The notes under the pieces were generated by a model. It searched no databases. It saw only the letters and a list, made by a program, of their open reading frames with translations, and was not told the origin of the DNA. 64,000 bases of DNA from Streptomyces niveus (lineage in GTDB: Bacteria; Actinomycetota; Actinomycetes; Streptomycetales; Streptomycetaceae): assembly GCF_002009175.1 (NCBI RefSeq), contig NZ_CP018047.1:4402001-4466000 (forward strand). Direction: 5' to 3'. A program made the translations under genes and the position numbers. Each line of letters starts with the position of its first letter. The first letter of the stretch is position 1. Of the stretch, positions 15,790-25,155 are shown in pieces.

Positions 15790-16644
15790 TCACTGCGCGG
15801 CCAGCCACTTCAGGCCGTTGATCACGAAGCGGTTCTGCGTCGCGCTGTCGAACGTCGACGACAGGCCGGTGTTGGTGTTGTAGTCCATGGCGTTGTGGCC
15901 GAAGTTCGCGTACAGCATCTTGTAGTTGCTGTTGGTCCACAGGATGGGGTAATCCCCGCTGTACCAGGACTGGTTGGGGTCCGTGCCGAGCGGGAAGCTC
16001 GACTGGTCGACCGAGGCCAGGACCTTGATGGCGGGGTTCGACCGGAGGTTGTTCGACCAGCTGTACCACTCGCTGACCGACGAGGTGAAGGTCGCCGGAA
16101 CGCCGGCGAGCGCCGGGTGCGAGGTGTTCTCGGTCTTCAGCTTGGCGGTGGTCGGACCCCAGGTGTTGGACCTGAAGTTTCCGCTGCCCAGGAACTCGTT
16201 GTGGTACCAGGGCCACTGCTGGGCGCCCGTCGTGAACGCGGCGACATGGAAGCCCATCCAGCCCCCGCCGTTACGCATGTACTGCTCGAAGCCCGAGCGC
16301 TGGGCGGCGCTCTTCGGCAGGTCGTCGAGGAACAGGACGACGTCCACGCCTTGGAGGCCGCTACCGGTCAGCCGGTTCCAGTTGTTGGTCGACTCGTACG
16401 AGAAGTTGTTGGCCGCGGCGGTCTGCGGGAACCACTTGTTCGCCTCTTGTACGAAGTTGATGTGCGCGGCGTCCCAGGTGCCGCTGTAGAAGCCGAGGAC
16501 CTTGAAGGCCGCGGCCTTCTTCGCCGGGGGCGCCGCCGCCGACGCCGCGGGGCCGATGGCGGGTACGGCCGCCAGTCCGAGAAGGACGGCGAGCAGGAGG
16601 AAGAGGCGGAACGGGCCTTGTGCGAGACGTTTCCTGGTGAGCAT
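15790..16644 (-). CDS. Exported ThuA-domain protein
   Basis: 284 residues. A signal peptide covers about residues 1-36 (RLFLLLAVLLGLAAVPAIGP, cut after an ASA-like site). The rest is a ThuA-like/GATase1-fold domain: FKVLGFYSGTWDAAHINFVQ, VDVVLFLDDLPKSAAQRSGF, GGGWMGFHVAAFTTGAQQWP and PILWTNSNYKMLYANFGHNA. ThuA proteins are linked to sugar (trehalose or plant glycan) use in other bacteria; exported single-domain forms are common in Streptomyces and their substrate is unknown. The ATG at 16644 has GGAAGG upstream. A LacI-type half-palindrome lies about 70 bases further up, in line with sugar control. Confidence 0.82.
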   Translation of the reverse strand: MLTRKRLAQGPFRLFLLLAVLLGLAAVPAIGPAASAAAPPAKKAAAFKVLGFYSGTWDAAHINFVQEANKWFPQTAAANNFSYESTNNWNRLTGSGLQGVDVVLFLDDLPKSAAQRSGFEQYMRNGGGWMGFHVAAFTTGAQQWPWYHNEFLGSGNFRSNTWGPTTAKLKTENTSHPALAGVPATFTSSVSEWYSWSNNLRSNPAIKVLASVDQSSFPLGTDPNQSWYSGDYPILWTNSNYKMLYANFGHNAMDYNTNTGLSSTFDSATQNRFVINGLKWLAAQ

Positions 16645-16710
16645 GTGACGATCCCTTCCTGAGTGGGGGACTGTCATGCATATGACAGACAGGTGGATCG
16701 GGAAACGACA

Positions 16711-16721
16711 GAAAGCGCTTC
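16711..16721. promoter_or_regulatory. LacI-family-like operator core
   Basis: GAAAGCGCTTC contains the perfect 8-bp palindrome AAGCGCTT, typical of LacI/GalR-family operators in actinomycetes, about 70 bases upstream of the ThuA gene start. A related GAAGCGCC lies about 30 bases away. No LacI-type regulator is in the window. Confidence 0.45.
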
Positions 16722-16810
16722 ACCTCTTCGATCTAAGAAGTGAAGCGCCGCCCTGTCAAGGCTTTGGTCTGGACCAGGATTCGGTCCGTCGGACCGAGGG
16801 GCCGGCAAGG

Positions 16811-19168
16811 TCAGACGGATGCCTTGAAGCCGCGCAGTCGCAGGGAGTTGCCGACGACGAAGACGGAGGAGAAGGCCATGGCCGCGCCCGCGATCATGGG
16901 GTTGAGGAGTCCGGCCGCCGCGAGGGGGAGGGCCGCGACGTTGTAGCCGAAGGCCCAGAAGAGATTGCTCTTGATGGTGCCGAGGGTGCGGCGGGAGAGC
17001 CGGATCGCGTCGGCGGCGGCCCGCAGGTCACCGGTGACGAGGGTGAGATCGCCCGCTTCGATGGCGGCGTCGGTGCCGGTGCCCATGGCGAGACCGAGGT
17101 CGGCCCGGGCGAGGGCGGCGGCGTCGTTGACCCCGTCGCCGACCATCGCGACCGACCTGCCCTCGCCCTGGAGACGCTTGACGACATCGACCTTGTCCTC
17201 GGGCATGACCTCGGCGAAGACGTCCTGCGCGGCGATGCCGACCTCGGCGGCGACGGCTTCGGCCACGGCCCTGTTGTCGCCGGTGAGGAGGATGGGGGTC
17301 AGACCGAGGGCGCGCAGACGGCGGACGGCTTCGGCGCTGGTGTCCTTGATCGCGTCGGCGACTTCCAGGATGCCGCGTGCCCGGCCGTCCCAGGCGACCG
17401 CGACGACCGTACGGCCCTGGCGCTCCGCCTCTTCCTTCCTGGCGGTGAGTTCGCCGGGGAGGTGGATCTCCCACTCGGCGAGGAGTTTTGTGCGGCCGAC
17501 GAGTACGGCATGGCCATCGACGATGCCCTGGACGCCGAGGCCGGGGACGTTCGCGAAGTCCTCGGGGGTGGGCAGGGGCCCGGTCCGGTCGGCGGCGCCG
17601 GTCGCGATCGCGCGGGCGATGGGGTGCTCGGAGGCGTGCTCCAGGGCGCCGGCCAGCCGCAGCAGTTCCGATTCCTCGGTGCCGGGAGCGGCGTGGGTCC
17701 CCAGGAGGGTCATACGGCCGGTCGTGACGGTGCCGGTCTTGTCGAGGACGACCGTGTCGACCCTCCGCGTCGATTCGAGGACTTCGGGGCCCTTGATGAG
17801 GATGCCGAGCTGCGCGCCGCGCCCGGTGCCGACCATGAGCGCGGTGGGCGTCGCCAGGCCCAGGGCGCAGGGGCAGGCGATGATGAGTACGGCGACGGCG
17901 GCGGTGAACGCGGCGGTGAGGCCCGATCCGTTGCCGAGCCAGAAGCCGAGCGTGCCCAGGGCGAGGGCGATAACGACGGGGACGAACACGGCGGAGATCT
18001 TGTCGGCGAGCCGCTGGGCGGCGGCTTTGCCGTTCTGCGCGTCTTCGACCATGCGGGCCATCCGGGCGAGCTGGGTGTCGGCGCCGATCCGGGTGGCGGT
18101 GACGACGAGGCGTCCGCCGGCGTTGAGGGTGGCTCCCGTGACGGTGTCGCCCGGTGCGACCTCGACGGGGACGGATTCGCCGGTGAGCATGGACGCGTCG
18201 ACCGCGGAGGTGCCTTCGTCGACGGTGCCGTCGGTGGCGATCTTCTCGCCGGGCCGGACCACGAACCGGTCTCCGACCACGAGTTCACCGGTCGGTACGG
18301 TCGTCTCGCGGCCGTCCCGCAGGACGGTGACCTCCTTCGCCCCCAGCTCCATCAGCGCCTTCAGCGCGGCGCCGGCCTTGCGCTTGGACCGGGCCTCGAA
18401 GTACCGGCCGGCCAGGATGAACGCGGTGACACCGGCCGCCGCCTCCAGATAGATGTTCCCCGCACCGTCGCCCCGCGCGATCGTCAGCTCGAAGGGGTGG
18501 GTCATTCCCGGGGTGCCCGCCGTACCGAAGAACAGCGCCCACAGCGACCACGCGAACGCCGCCGACGTGCCCACCGAGATCAGCGTGTCCATCGTCGCCG
18601 CGCCGTGCCGCGCGTTCGTCCACGCCGCGCGGTGGAACGGCCAGGCCGCGTAGGTGACGACGGGGGCCGCCAGCGTCAGCGACAGCCACTGCCAGTACTC
18701 GAACTGCAACGCCGGCACCATCGCCATCGCGACGACGGGCACGGAGAGGACGACGGCGGTGATCAACCGCTCCCGCAGCGTGCGCAGTTCGTCGTCGGCG
18801 CGGGCGGCCCCGCTCTCCGTGCCGGCGCCGGATCCCGCGTCCCTGCCGCCACCGCCCGCCGGTAGGGGTGGGGGTGGCTCGGCGGCGGTGTAACCGGTCT
18901 TCTCGACGGTGGCGATCAGGTCCTGTACGGAGAGATCGCCCCGCGCGTATGTGACCTTCGCCTTCTCGGTCGCGTAGTTGACGGTCGCCTCGACGCCGTC
19001 CATACGGTTGAGCTTCTTCTCGATACGGGCCGCGCACGAGGCGCAGGTCATGCCACCGATGGCCAGCTCGACGTCGACCGTGACGGTGCCCGGGACGCCG
19101 GTGGCACCGCTGGTGCCGGGGGCTTCCGGGGCTTCGGCGGGTGTGTCGGTTGCCGGTGTGGTGCTCAT
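16811..19168 (-). CDS. Copper-translocating P1B-type ATPase
   Basis: 785 residues. The N-terminal heavy-metal-associated domain carries GMTCASC (39-45). The transmembrane CPC metal site is at 432-434 ([14 protein letters not shown]), the phosphorylated Asp at 476 (DKTGTVTTG), followed by the P1B signature HP (ASEHPIARA) and [10 protein letters not shown]. The CPC plus GMTCASC combination indicates Cu(I) export (CopA type). The ATG at 19168 has GGAGGAG at the right spacing. A CsoR-like palindrome upstream predicts derepression by copper. Confidence 0.93.
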   Translation of the reverse strand: MSTTPATDTPAEAPEAPGTSGATGVPGTVTVDVELAIGGMTCASCAARIEKKLNRMDGVEATVNYATEKAKVTYARGDLSVQDLIATVEKTGYTAAEPPPPLPAGGGGRDAGSGAGTESGAARADDELRTLRERLITAVVLSVPVVAMAMVPALQFEYWQWLSLTLAAPVVTYAAWPFHRAAWTNARHGAATMDTLISVGTSAAFAWSLWALFFGTAGTPGMTHPFELTIARGDGAGNIYLEAAAGVTAFILAGRYFEARSKRKAGAALKALMELGAKEVTVLRDGRETTVPTGELVVGDRFVVRPGEKIATDGTVDEGTSAVDASMLTGESVPVEVAPGDTVTGATLNAGGRLVVTATRIGADTQLARMARMVEDAQNGKAAAQRLADKISAVFVPVVIALALGTLGFWLGNGSGLTAAFTAAVAVLIIACPCALGLATPTALMVGTGRGAQLGILIKGPEVLESTRRVDTVVLDKTGTVTTGRMTLLGTHAAPGTEESELLRLAGALEHASEHPIARAIATGAADRTGPLPTPEDFANVPGLGVQGIVDGHAVLVGRTKLLAEWEIHLPGELTARKEEAERQGRTVVAVAWDGRARGILEVADAIKDTSAEAVRRLRALGLTPILLTGDNRAVAEAVAAEVGIAAQDVFAEVMPEDKVDVVKRLQGEGRSVAMVGDGVNDAAALARADLGLAMGTGTDAAIEAGDLTLVTGDLRAAADAIRLSRRTLGTIKSNLFWAFGYNVAALPLAAAGLLNPMIAGAAMAFSSVFVVGNSLRLRGFKASV

Positions 19169-19198
19169 GACTGGCATTCTCCTCCGCGTCGCGTCCGG

Positions 19199-19215
19199 AT
19201 ACCCCTAGGGGGTAT
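19199..19215. promoter_or_regulatory. CsoR-type copper operator
   Basis: ATACCCCTAGGGGGTAT: a G/C-tract palindrome (ATACCCC/GGGGTAT) 31 bases upstream of the copper ATPase start, closely matching the ATACCCC-N-GGGGTAT boxes bound by Streptomyces CsoR. A half-site-like TATACCCCTCGCCCCTAT follows at 19233-19250. CsoR itself is not in the window. Confidence 0.8.
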
Positions 19216-19357
19216 CTGCTTCCATGTTCATGTATACCCCTCGCCCCTATCCGAAGCAAGGGCGGGGGTGGCGGCGCCCGGCGACGGCGGGTACCGGCTG
19301 ATGTGGTGAGGTGGGGGTTTGATGATGCGGGCGCGCCGTGCGGCGTCGTAGGCTGGC

Positions 19358-19375
19358 TATTGGACTAGACCTATA
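19358..19375. promoter_or_regulatory. DasR (dre)-like site upstream of cutC
   Basis: TATTGGACTAGACCTATA contains TGGACTAGACCT, which matches 10 of 12 bases of the dre core TGGTCTAGACCA bound by the GlcNAc-responsive regulator DasR. A second feature is the direct repeat GACCTATAG at 19368 and 19382. The site is about 95 bases before the cutC start, where promoter control is plausible. Confidence 0.5.
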
Positions 19376-19469
19376 GAGACCGACCTATAGCTCTGCGACG
19401 GGCCGACTGCCGAACCGGTCGTCCCGGTCCTGGCCCGGCTTCCTAGCCTCCCGAACGGAATGGGTTCCC

Positions 19470-20174
19470 ATGAGCAAGCGTGCAGTCCTGGAGGTGATCG
19501 CCCTCAACGCCGAGGACGCCGTCGCGGCCCAGGCGGGCGGGGCGGACCGTCTTGAGCTGGTCACGGACATGGCGGCGGACGGTCTCACCCCGCCGGTCGA
19601 GATCTTCGCCAAGATCCGCGCCTCCGTCGACATCTCCCTGCGCGTGATGCTGAGGCTCCAGGACGGGTTCGCGGCGGGCTCACCGGAAGAGGTGGACGTG
19701 CTGGTGGAGTGCGTGGAGGCCATGCGCGTCGAGGGCGCGGACGAGTTCGTACTCGGCTTCCTCGACATCGCCGGCAATGTGGACCTCGTCACGGTCGAAC
19801 GGCTCGTCGCGGAGCTGGACCCCTGCCGCTGGACGTTCCACCGCGCGATCGACCGCGCGGCGGACCGCGACGCGCTGCGCAAGCAGCTCGCGGAGCTGCC
19901 CGGCCTGGACACGTACCTCACGGCGGGTTCGGCGAACGGGGTCGACGCCGGCATCCCGGTCCTGCTGGCCGAGGCGGAGTCCGCGGCCCTCGGCGAACCG
20001 GGTTACGGCCCCGAACTCCTCGTCGGCGGCGGCCTGCGGCTGGACCACCTGCCGCAGCTCCGCGCGGGCGGCCTGAACGCCTTCCACATCGGCGGCGCGG
20101 CGCGGCCGAACGGCTGGGAGGCGCCGGTGGACGAGGCGACGGTACGGCAGTGGCGCGAGGCGATCGACGCGTAG
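19470..20174 (+). CDS. cutC: CutC family protein
   Basis: 234 residues, a TIM-barrel. Family segments are clear: VLEVIALNAEDAVAAQAGGA near the N-terminus, ADRLELVTDMAADGLTPP, WTFHRAIDRAADRDAL, TYLTAGSANGVDAGIPVL and FHIGGAARPNGWEAPVDEAT. CutC was named for copper tolerance in E. coli, but that role is disputed. Its place beside a copper ATPase is suggestive only, since the two are divergent with separate control signals. Confidence 0.9.
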   Translation: MSKRAVLEVIALNAEDAVAAQAGGADRLELVTDMAADGLTPPVEIFAKIRASVDISLRVMLRLQDGFAAGSPEEVDVLVECVEAMRVEGADEFVLGFLDIAGNVDLVTVERLVAELDPCRWTFHRAIDRAADRDALRKQLAELPGLDTYLTAGSANGVDAGIPVLLAEAESAALGEPGYGPELLVGGGLRLDHLPQLRAGGLNAFHIGGAARPNGWEAPVDEATVRQWREAIDA

Positions 20175-20225
20175 TGGTGTGGCCGGACGGGCTCGGTGCG
20201 CGGACCCGTCCGGCGCTCGACGGGG

Positions 20226-21008
20226 TCAGTCCGCCGGATTGTCGACGGGGTCGCGGTCGACGGCCTCTATGCCCTTGAACGACAGCACGACGATGGTGAC
20301 CGCGCCCGCGAAGATCCCGATGTCGGCGACGTTGCCGACGAAGAACCCCGCGTAGTCGATGAAGTCGACCACATGCCCACGCGCGAATCCGGGCTCCCGG
20401 AAGAGCCGGTCGCCGAAGTGGGACGTGGCGCCGCCGAGGAGCAGCCCGAGCGCGTACGCCCACGGGGTCGAGCGCACCCGCCACGCGTACCAGGCGATGG
20501 CGACGACGGCGACCCCGGCGAAGATCGTGAAGACCCAGGTCACCCCGGTGCCCATGGAGAAGGCGGCACCGGGGTTGTAGACGAGCCAGAAGCGGATGAC
20601 GTCGCCGACGACATCGATCGACTCCGAGTCCCCCAAGGCCCCGACGGCCCACCACTTGGACGCCTGATCGACGAGCAACAGCACGAGGGCAACCCCAAGA
20701 GTGGACCAGAACAGCCGCCGACCGGGGACGGCCGTCCCTGCCGGGTCGGGGGTGGCGGTCGCGGCGCCGACGGTGCTGGACGGGGCGCCGCCGTGGTCCG
20801 AGCCGACGTCGGCCGTGTCCGGCGTGGCCGGGGCGGCGGCGGTCGCGTCGGGTCGGGCTCCGTCCGCGTCGGCGTCCGCCGAGGGGGACGTGTCGCCCAC
20901 CCCGGCCGCGCCGGGCGACCCGCCCCGCGGGGCAGCCGGGCCCCGCACCCCCGGTGTGTCCGTCGCGGGCAGCGTCTTCGCCGCATCGGGCTCATCGTTC
21001 GAATTCAC
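20226..21008 (-). CDS. lspA: Signal peptidase II with a long N-terminal extension
   Basis: 260 residues. The last ~165 form the four-helix lipoprotein signal peptidase, which removes signal peptides from prolipoproteins. Seen are LVDQASKWWAVGAL, FWLVYNPGAAFSMGTG, GGATSHFGDRLFREPG, GHVVDFIDY and GNVADIGI; the two family catalytic Asp residues (VVDF and NVAD) are kept. The usual GGALGN-x2-DR reads GGATSHFGDR, so the Asn is absent. About 95 N-terminal residues are low-complexity Ala/Pro/Asp/Thr, unlike most LspA. GTG 21008 is used, but no good RBS precedes it, so the start is uncertain. Confidence 0.85.
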   Translation of the reverse strand: MNSNDEPDAAKTLPATDTPGVRGPAAPRGGSPGAAGVGDTSPSADADADGARPDATAAAPATPDTADVGSDHGGAPSSTVGAATATPDPAGTAVPGRRLFWSTLGVALVLLLVDQASKWWAVGALGDSESIDVVGDVIRFWLVYNPGAAFSMGTGVTWVFTIFAGVAVVAIAWYAWRVRSTPWAYALGLLLGGATSHFGDRLFREPGFARGHVVDFIDYAGFFVGNVADIGIFAGAVTIVVLSFKGIEAVDRDPVDNPAD

Positions 21009-21022
21009 TCCGACAGTGTCGC

Positions 21023-23155
21023 CTACCCGGCCTGCCCCGCCCAGGCGGTGTCCAGTTGGTGCGGCAGCGGGGCGCCGTGGAGGACCGTCAGGCCCGAGAC
21101 CGCTCGGGTCAGGGCCACGTACAGGCGGCGCAGGCCCGTGCGTTCGTCCGGTTCGCCCGTGACCACCGCCGACGGCTCGTCCAGGACCACGTAGTCGTAT
21201 TCGAGGCCCTTCGCCAGTGACGCCGGGACCAGCGTGAGACGGGAGGCCGCCGTCGTCTCCTCGCCCGGGGCGAGGTACGCGTGGCCCGCCGCCGACAGTG
21301 CCGCGGCCAGCGCCGGGATACGGGCGTCCGCCGCGATCAGGCCGATCGAGCCCTCGTGCCGCAGCGACTCCTCGCACGCGCCGACGACCGCCGCGTCCAG
21401 GCCGGCCCCCTCCACCGCGCGTACCTCCAGCGAGCCCGGCGACTCACGTACCGACGCCACCTCCGTCAGCCCCGGCGAGATCGCCGGCAGCAGACGCGAC
21501 GCGTAGGCGATCACCTCTCGCGGTACGCGGAAACCGGCCGTCAGCTCCTCCACCACCGCCTCCGGCTTGCCCAGATGCGCCAGCGCCTCCGCCCAACTTG
21601 CCGTCGCCCAGGGCGTGGTGCCCTGCGCGAGGTCACCGAGCACCGTCGCCGAGCCGGTCGAACAGCGCCGGCCCACCGCCCGGTACTGCATCGGCGACAG
21701 GTCCTGCGCCTCGTCCAGTACGACATGGCCGAGCGAGTGCGTACGGGACACCAGATCGTTCGCCTCGTCGATCAGCACCGCGTCCGCCGACGACCACTTC
21801 GCGCTCTTCACGCCGCGCGGCGGCTTCGTCCACAGCAGGGCCTGCTGCTCGTCGTCCGTCAGCAGCCCCTGCGCGTGCTCGGCGAGGAAGTCCGCGTCGG
21901 AGAGCAGCCGCAGCACCAGCTTCGCCGGGTCGACGGCGGGCCACATCGCCTTCACGGCCGCCTTCACCGCGGGGTTACGGGCGACCGCGTCCTGCACCCG
22001 GTCGTCCGGGGCCTCGCCGGATCTCTCCATCTGTACCAGCACGGCGTGCGCGATGCGCTGCGGCAGGGCGTCGTGCGCGGCGCCGTAGCGGATGTCGCGG
22101 TCCAGCAACTCCCGTACCAGTTCTTCGAGTTCGTACGCCGGCACCCGCCAGCGCCGGGAGCCGCGCACCACCATCACCGGCTCCGTGGGCAGCGTGACAT
22201 GCGAACGGACCGCCCGGCGCAGCACCCGCGCCATGCGGGCGTCGCCCTTGACGACCGCCGTCGCCGCGCTGTCCGCGCCCAGCACCCGCACCTGGCCCGG
22301 CCCCGACGCCACCAGCCCGTCGACCGTCGCCTGCTTGACCTCCAACTCACCCAGCGCGGGCAGGACTTGCTCGATGTAGTGGAGGAAGGAGGCGTTCGGC
22401 CCGATGACCAGCGTTCCGGTACGGGCCAGCCGCTCGCGGTGCGCGTACAGCAGATACGCCACCCGGTGCAGGCCCACCGCCGTCTTCCCGGTGCCGGGGC
22501 CGCCCTGCACGCAGACGGAGCCGCCGAGCCCGGAGCGGACGATCTCGTCCTGCTCGGGCTGGATCGTCGCGACGATGTCACGCATCGGGCCGACGCGCGG
22601 GCGCTCGATCTCCGCCTGGAGGAGCTTGCTGGAGTGGGCCGCCTCCGTCGGGTCGGAGAGATGTTCGTCCTCGTACGCGGTCAGTTCGCCGGCCGTGTAG
22701 CCGAAGCGGCGGCGCAGGCCGACGTCCAGCGGGTTCTTCTTGGACGCCTGGTAGAAGGGCTGCGAGACGGGCGCGCGCCAGTCGATGACCATCGGGTCGC
22801 CGTCGGCGTCGTGGACATGCCGCCGGCCGATGTAGAAGCGCTCGCCCTCCGCGCCCTCGGCCTCGTCGGCGCCGACCGCGTGCAGATAGTCGAGGCGGCC
22901 GAAGAAGAGCGGGGTGTGGGAGAGGTCGGCGAGGGCCTTGATGCGGTCCTCGATCTGCGATTCGAGTACGGCGGCGTTGACCCAGTTCGCCGTCACGTCG
23001 CGGATGTCGAGGGACTGGACGTCCTCGCGCATGGAGCGCAGGGCGGCGCGGGACGCGCCGAGATGGGCGCGCTCGCGGGCGAGCGGATCGGTGAGGGTGT
23101 CGGCCGCCTGGGCCGGGAGCTGGGCCCGGGGCGGTGCGGGGTCGTGCGCGGACAC
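21023..23155 (-). CDS. HelD/HelR-like UvrD-superfamily ATPase
   Basis: 710 residues. An N-terminal coiled-coil region (about 20-75) leads into SF1 motifs: Walker A GGPGTGKT (218-225), VLDEAQDLSPMQYRAVGRR (Walker B), FRVPREVIAYASRLLP and a C-terminal LRRLYVALTRAV. FYIGRRHVHDADGDPMVIDW and RAPVSQPFYQ are typical of actinobacterial HelD proteins, which pull RNA polymerase off DNA and rescue it from rifamycins (HelR) in some species. I could not find the rifamycin-associated element upstream. It is the upstream neighbour of lspA, 14 bases apart. Confidence 0.85.
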   Translation of the reverse strand: MSAHDPAPPRAQLPAQAADTLTDPLARERAHLGASRAALRSMREDVQSLDIRDVTANWVNAAVLESQIEDRIKALADLSHTPLFFGRLDYLHAVGADEAEGAEGERFYIGRRHVHDADGDPMVIDWRAPVSQPFYQASKKNPLDVGLRRRFGYTAGELTAYEDEHLSDPTEAAHSSKLLQAEIERPRVGPMRDIVATIQPEQDEIVRSGLGGSVCVQGGPGTGKTAVGLHRVAYLLYAHRERLARTGTLVIGPNASFLHYIEQVLPALGELEVKQATVDGLVASGPGQVRVLGADSAATAVVKGDARMARVLRRAVRSHVTLPTEPVMVVRGSRRWRVPAYELEELVRELLDRDIRYGAAHDALPQRIAHAVLVQMERSGEAPDDRVQDAVARNPAVKAAVKAMWPAVDPAKLVLRLLSDADFLAEHAQGLLTDDEQQALLWTKPPRGVKSAKWSSADAVLIDEANDLVSRTHSLGHVVLDEAQDLSPMQYRAVGRRCSTGSATVLGDLAQGTTPWATASWAEALAHLGKPEAVVEELTAGFRVPREVIAYASRLLPAISPGLTEVASVRESPGSLEVRAVEGAGLDAAVVGACEESLRHEGSIGLIAADARIPALAAALSAAGHAYLAPGEETTAASRLTLVPASLAKGLEYDYVVLDEPSAVVTGEPDERTGLRRLYVALTRAVSGLTVLHGAPLPHQLDTAWAGQAG

Positions 23156-23541
23156 GGTGGTGCCTCCGGATGTACGCAGGCCGACGGGCCGCGACCCGAT
23201 GGTGGCGGGGTGGCGGCGGCCTGGTGTCGGCGGTGGATCACGTCAGGGCAGCCACCCGGTTTCCGACCGGGCGGCGGCGCTCCTCGGAGGGAGGCGGGAG
23301 AAGAGGGCGATTGTAGTCAGCGGGTGGTGGCGGGGCGAACGGTTATTTCCGGGACGCCCCCGTCGCGACCTCGTCCTCCCCCGTTCGCCCCCGCCCTCCC
23401 CCGGCCGTCCCTGGCGAGAGATCAGGGGCGGGGCCGTAGTCCCCGTAGGGGATGCCGTATCCCTGGAGGCGTACGGAACGGCTCGGCCGATTCCCCCTGC
23501 GGAGCGATGTGCCGCGGTCGCGCGAGACGCACCATTGAAGT
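23156..23541. other. Intergenic region upstream of the HelD-like gene
   Basis: 386 bases with no convincing gene. It must hold the helD promoter on the minus strand and possibly that of the small plus-strand gene at 23542. I looked for a rifamycin-associated palindrome and for -35/-10 matches and found none I would defend. Confidence 0.5.
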
Positions 23542-23751
23542 ATGAGTACAGCGACCTTCACCCCGATCCCGACCGTCGACGTCGGCCCGCCGCACAGCGG
23601 GGCGACGGCGCTCGGTTCCGCCCCTCACTCCGGCCCGCGCCCCCCGCACCGCGTCGGCAACGCGCTGCGGGCGGTCAAGGTCTTCGTGAGCGCCGCGTTC
23701 AGCGTGGCCGTCCTCGGTGAGTACGGAGAGGAGGCGGGCATCATGCGCTGA
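23542..23751 (+). CDS. Small hypothetical protein
   Basis: 69 residues: a proline-rich N-terminal half, then RVGNALRAVKVFVSAAFSVA and VLGEYGEEAGIMR. The LRAVKVF...VLGEY-EEAG ending looks like short conserved actinomycete proteins of unknown role. No good RBS precedes the ATG, so it may be leaderless or start elsewhere. Confidence 0.5.
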   Translation: MSTATFTPIPTVDVGPPHSGATALGSAPHSGPRPPHRVGNALRAVKVFVSAAFSVAVLGEYGEEAGIMR

Positions 23752-23877
23752 GCACCCACCTCCGCACCCACCACCGCACGCACGTCCGTGTGTCCGTACG
23801 CCCGCACGTACATCCGCACCACGCTTCGCGGCTGACCCGCACCTTGGCACGAGCCCCGATCGGCTAATGTCGCGGCC

Positions 23878-25155
23878 GTGACGCTCCCGACCGTGACTGT
23901 CCGGTCACTCCTCGCAGTTGGCGCACTCGCCCTGTCGCTGACCGCGCTCACCGCATTCACCGCGCTCTGCCCGGCCCAGTACGCCCTGATCGCCCAGCCG
24001 ATCCCCGTGGCCGAGCGGTTCGCGGTCACCGAGTGGCGACTGCCCGCCACCTCGCCGCCGTTCGCCGCGATCCTGTTCGTCCCGGCCACCTGGCTCCCGG
24101 TCGCCACGCTCAAGGCCGTTGTCGTCGTGGGCAACGTGCTGCTTCTCGCCCTGCTCATCCGGCTGTCCTGGCGATTCGCCACCCGGCGCCCCGCCATGAC
24201 CACCGCGACCGCCGCTGCCCCCGCCCCCGCGACTGCCCCCGTCCCCGTCCCCGTCCCTCTTCCCGTACTCGTCGCCGCCGGGCTGTGGCTCGAACCGGTC
24301 TTCCGGACCGTCCTCCACGGCGAGATCAGCCTCGCGCTGGCCTGCCTCATCCTCTGGGACCTGACACGGCCGGACCACGCGCTCGGCAAGGGCTTCGCCA
24401 TCGGGATCGCGGCGGGCGTCGAGCTGACCCCCGCCCTCTTCATCGCCTATCTGCTGCTCACGGGCAGGCCCGGCGACGTACGCGCCGGGCTCACCGCCCT
24501 CGCGTCGCTCATCGGCACGATGCTGCTCGGCGCCCTCGTCCTCCCCCGCTCCAGCCTCGACTTCTGGACGCTACGGGTCTTCGAGACCAGCCGTCCGGGG
24601 GAGGCGTCGAGCGCCGACAACCAGTCCCTGCAAGGGCTGTTCGCCCGCGCGCTGCACACGCCCGAGCCGGGCGTCGGCTGGGCGGCCGCCTGCGTCGTCA
24701 TCACGTTCGCCGGCCTGTGGCTGGCGCGAAGGGCCGTCGTGCGGGCGGGACATGGGAAATGGGGCGTGCCGGCCATCGCGCTGACAGCGCTGCTCGTCTC
24801 ACCGGTCAGCTGGTCCCACCACTGGGTGTGGTGCGTGCCGTTGCTGGCCGTCCTGCTCGCGGAGGGCCGGTGGCGTACGGCGGCGGTGGTCGCCCTGGTC
24901 TTCTCGGCGCGGACCTTCCTCCTCGTACCGCACGAAGGCTGGGCGGAGCTTCAACTGTCCTGGTGGCAGCAGGTGTTGGCGTCCCCGTATCCGCTGCTGG
25001 CACTCGCGGTGCTCGCGGCCCTCGCGTACGCCGCGTACCGCCACCACCACCGCCACCGCCGTCGTCGGACGGCCGTCGGACAGCTCGCGGCCGTCCGTCC
25101 GCTTCCGCTCCCTCAGTTGCCGGCCAGCAACTCGTCGGCGTCCACGATGCGGTAG
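23878..25155 (+). CDS. GT87 family (DUF2029) polyprenyl-phosphate mannosyltransferase-like membrane protein
   Basis: 425 residues with about nine membrane helices. It reads like GT-C-fold glycosyltransferase 87 proteins (PimE-like), which move mannose from polyprenyl-phosphate onto lipid or protein acceptors outside the membrane: WRLPATSPPFAAILFVPATW, ASSADNQSLQGLFAR and SPVSWSHHWVWCVPLLAVLL (SHHWVW is characteristic). A loop of Ala/Pro/Val dipeptides (about 105-125) is low-complexity. It starts at GTG 23878. Its last 43 bases overlap the convergent helicase gene. Confidence 0.8.
   Translation: MTLPTVTVRSLLAVGALALSLTALTAFTALCPAQYALIAQPIPVAERFAVTEWRLPATSPPFAAILFVPATWLPVATLKAVVVVGNVLLLALLIRLSWRFATRRPAMTTATAAAPAPATAPVPVPVPLPVLVAAGLWLEPVFRTVLHGEISLALACLILWDLTRPDHALGKGFAIGIAAGVELTPALFIAYLLLTGRPGDVRAGLTALASLIGTMLLGALVLPRSSLDFWTLRVFETSRPGEASSADNQSLQGLFARALHTPEPGVGWAAACVVITFAGLWLARRAVVRAGHGKWGVPAIALTALLVSPVSWSHHWVWCVPLLAVLLAEGRWRTAAVVALVFSARTFLLVPHEGWAELQLSWWQQVLASPYPLLALAVLAALAYAAYRHHHRHRRRRTAVGQLAAVRPLPLPQLPASNSSASTMR

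Noticed and set aside
16676..18865. Long plus-strand frame opposite the Cu-ATPase
   Set aside because: Antisense of a gene with intact P-type ATPase motifs; no homologous features.
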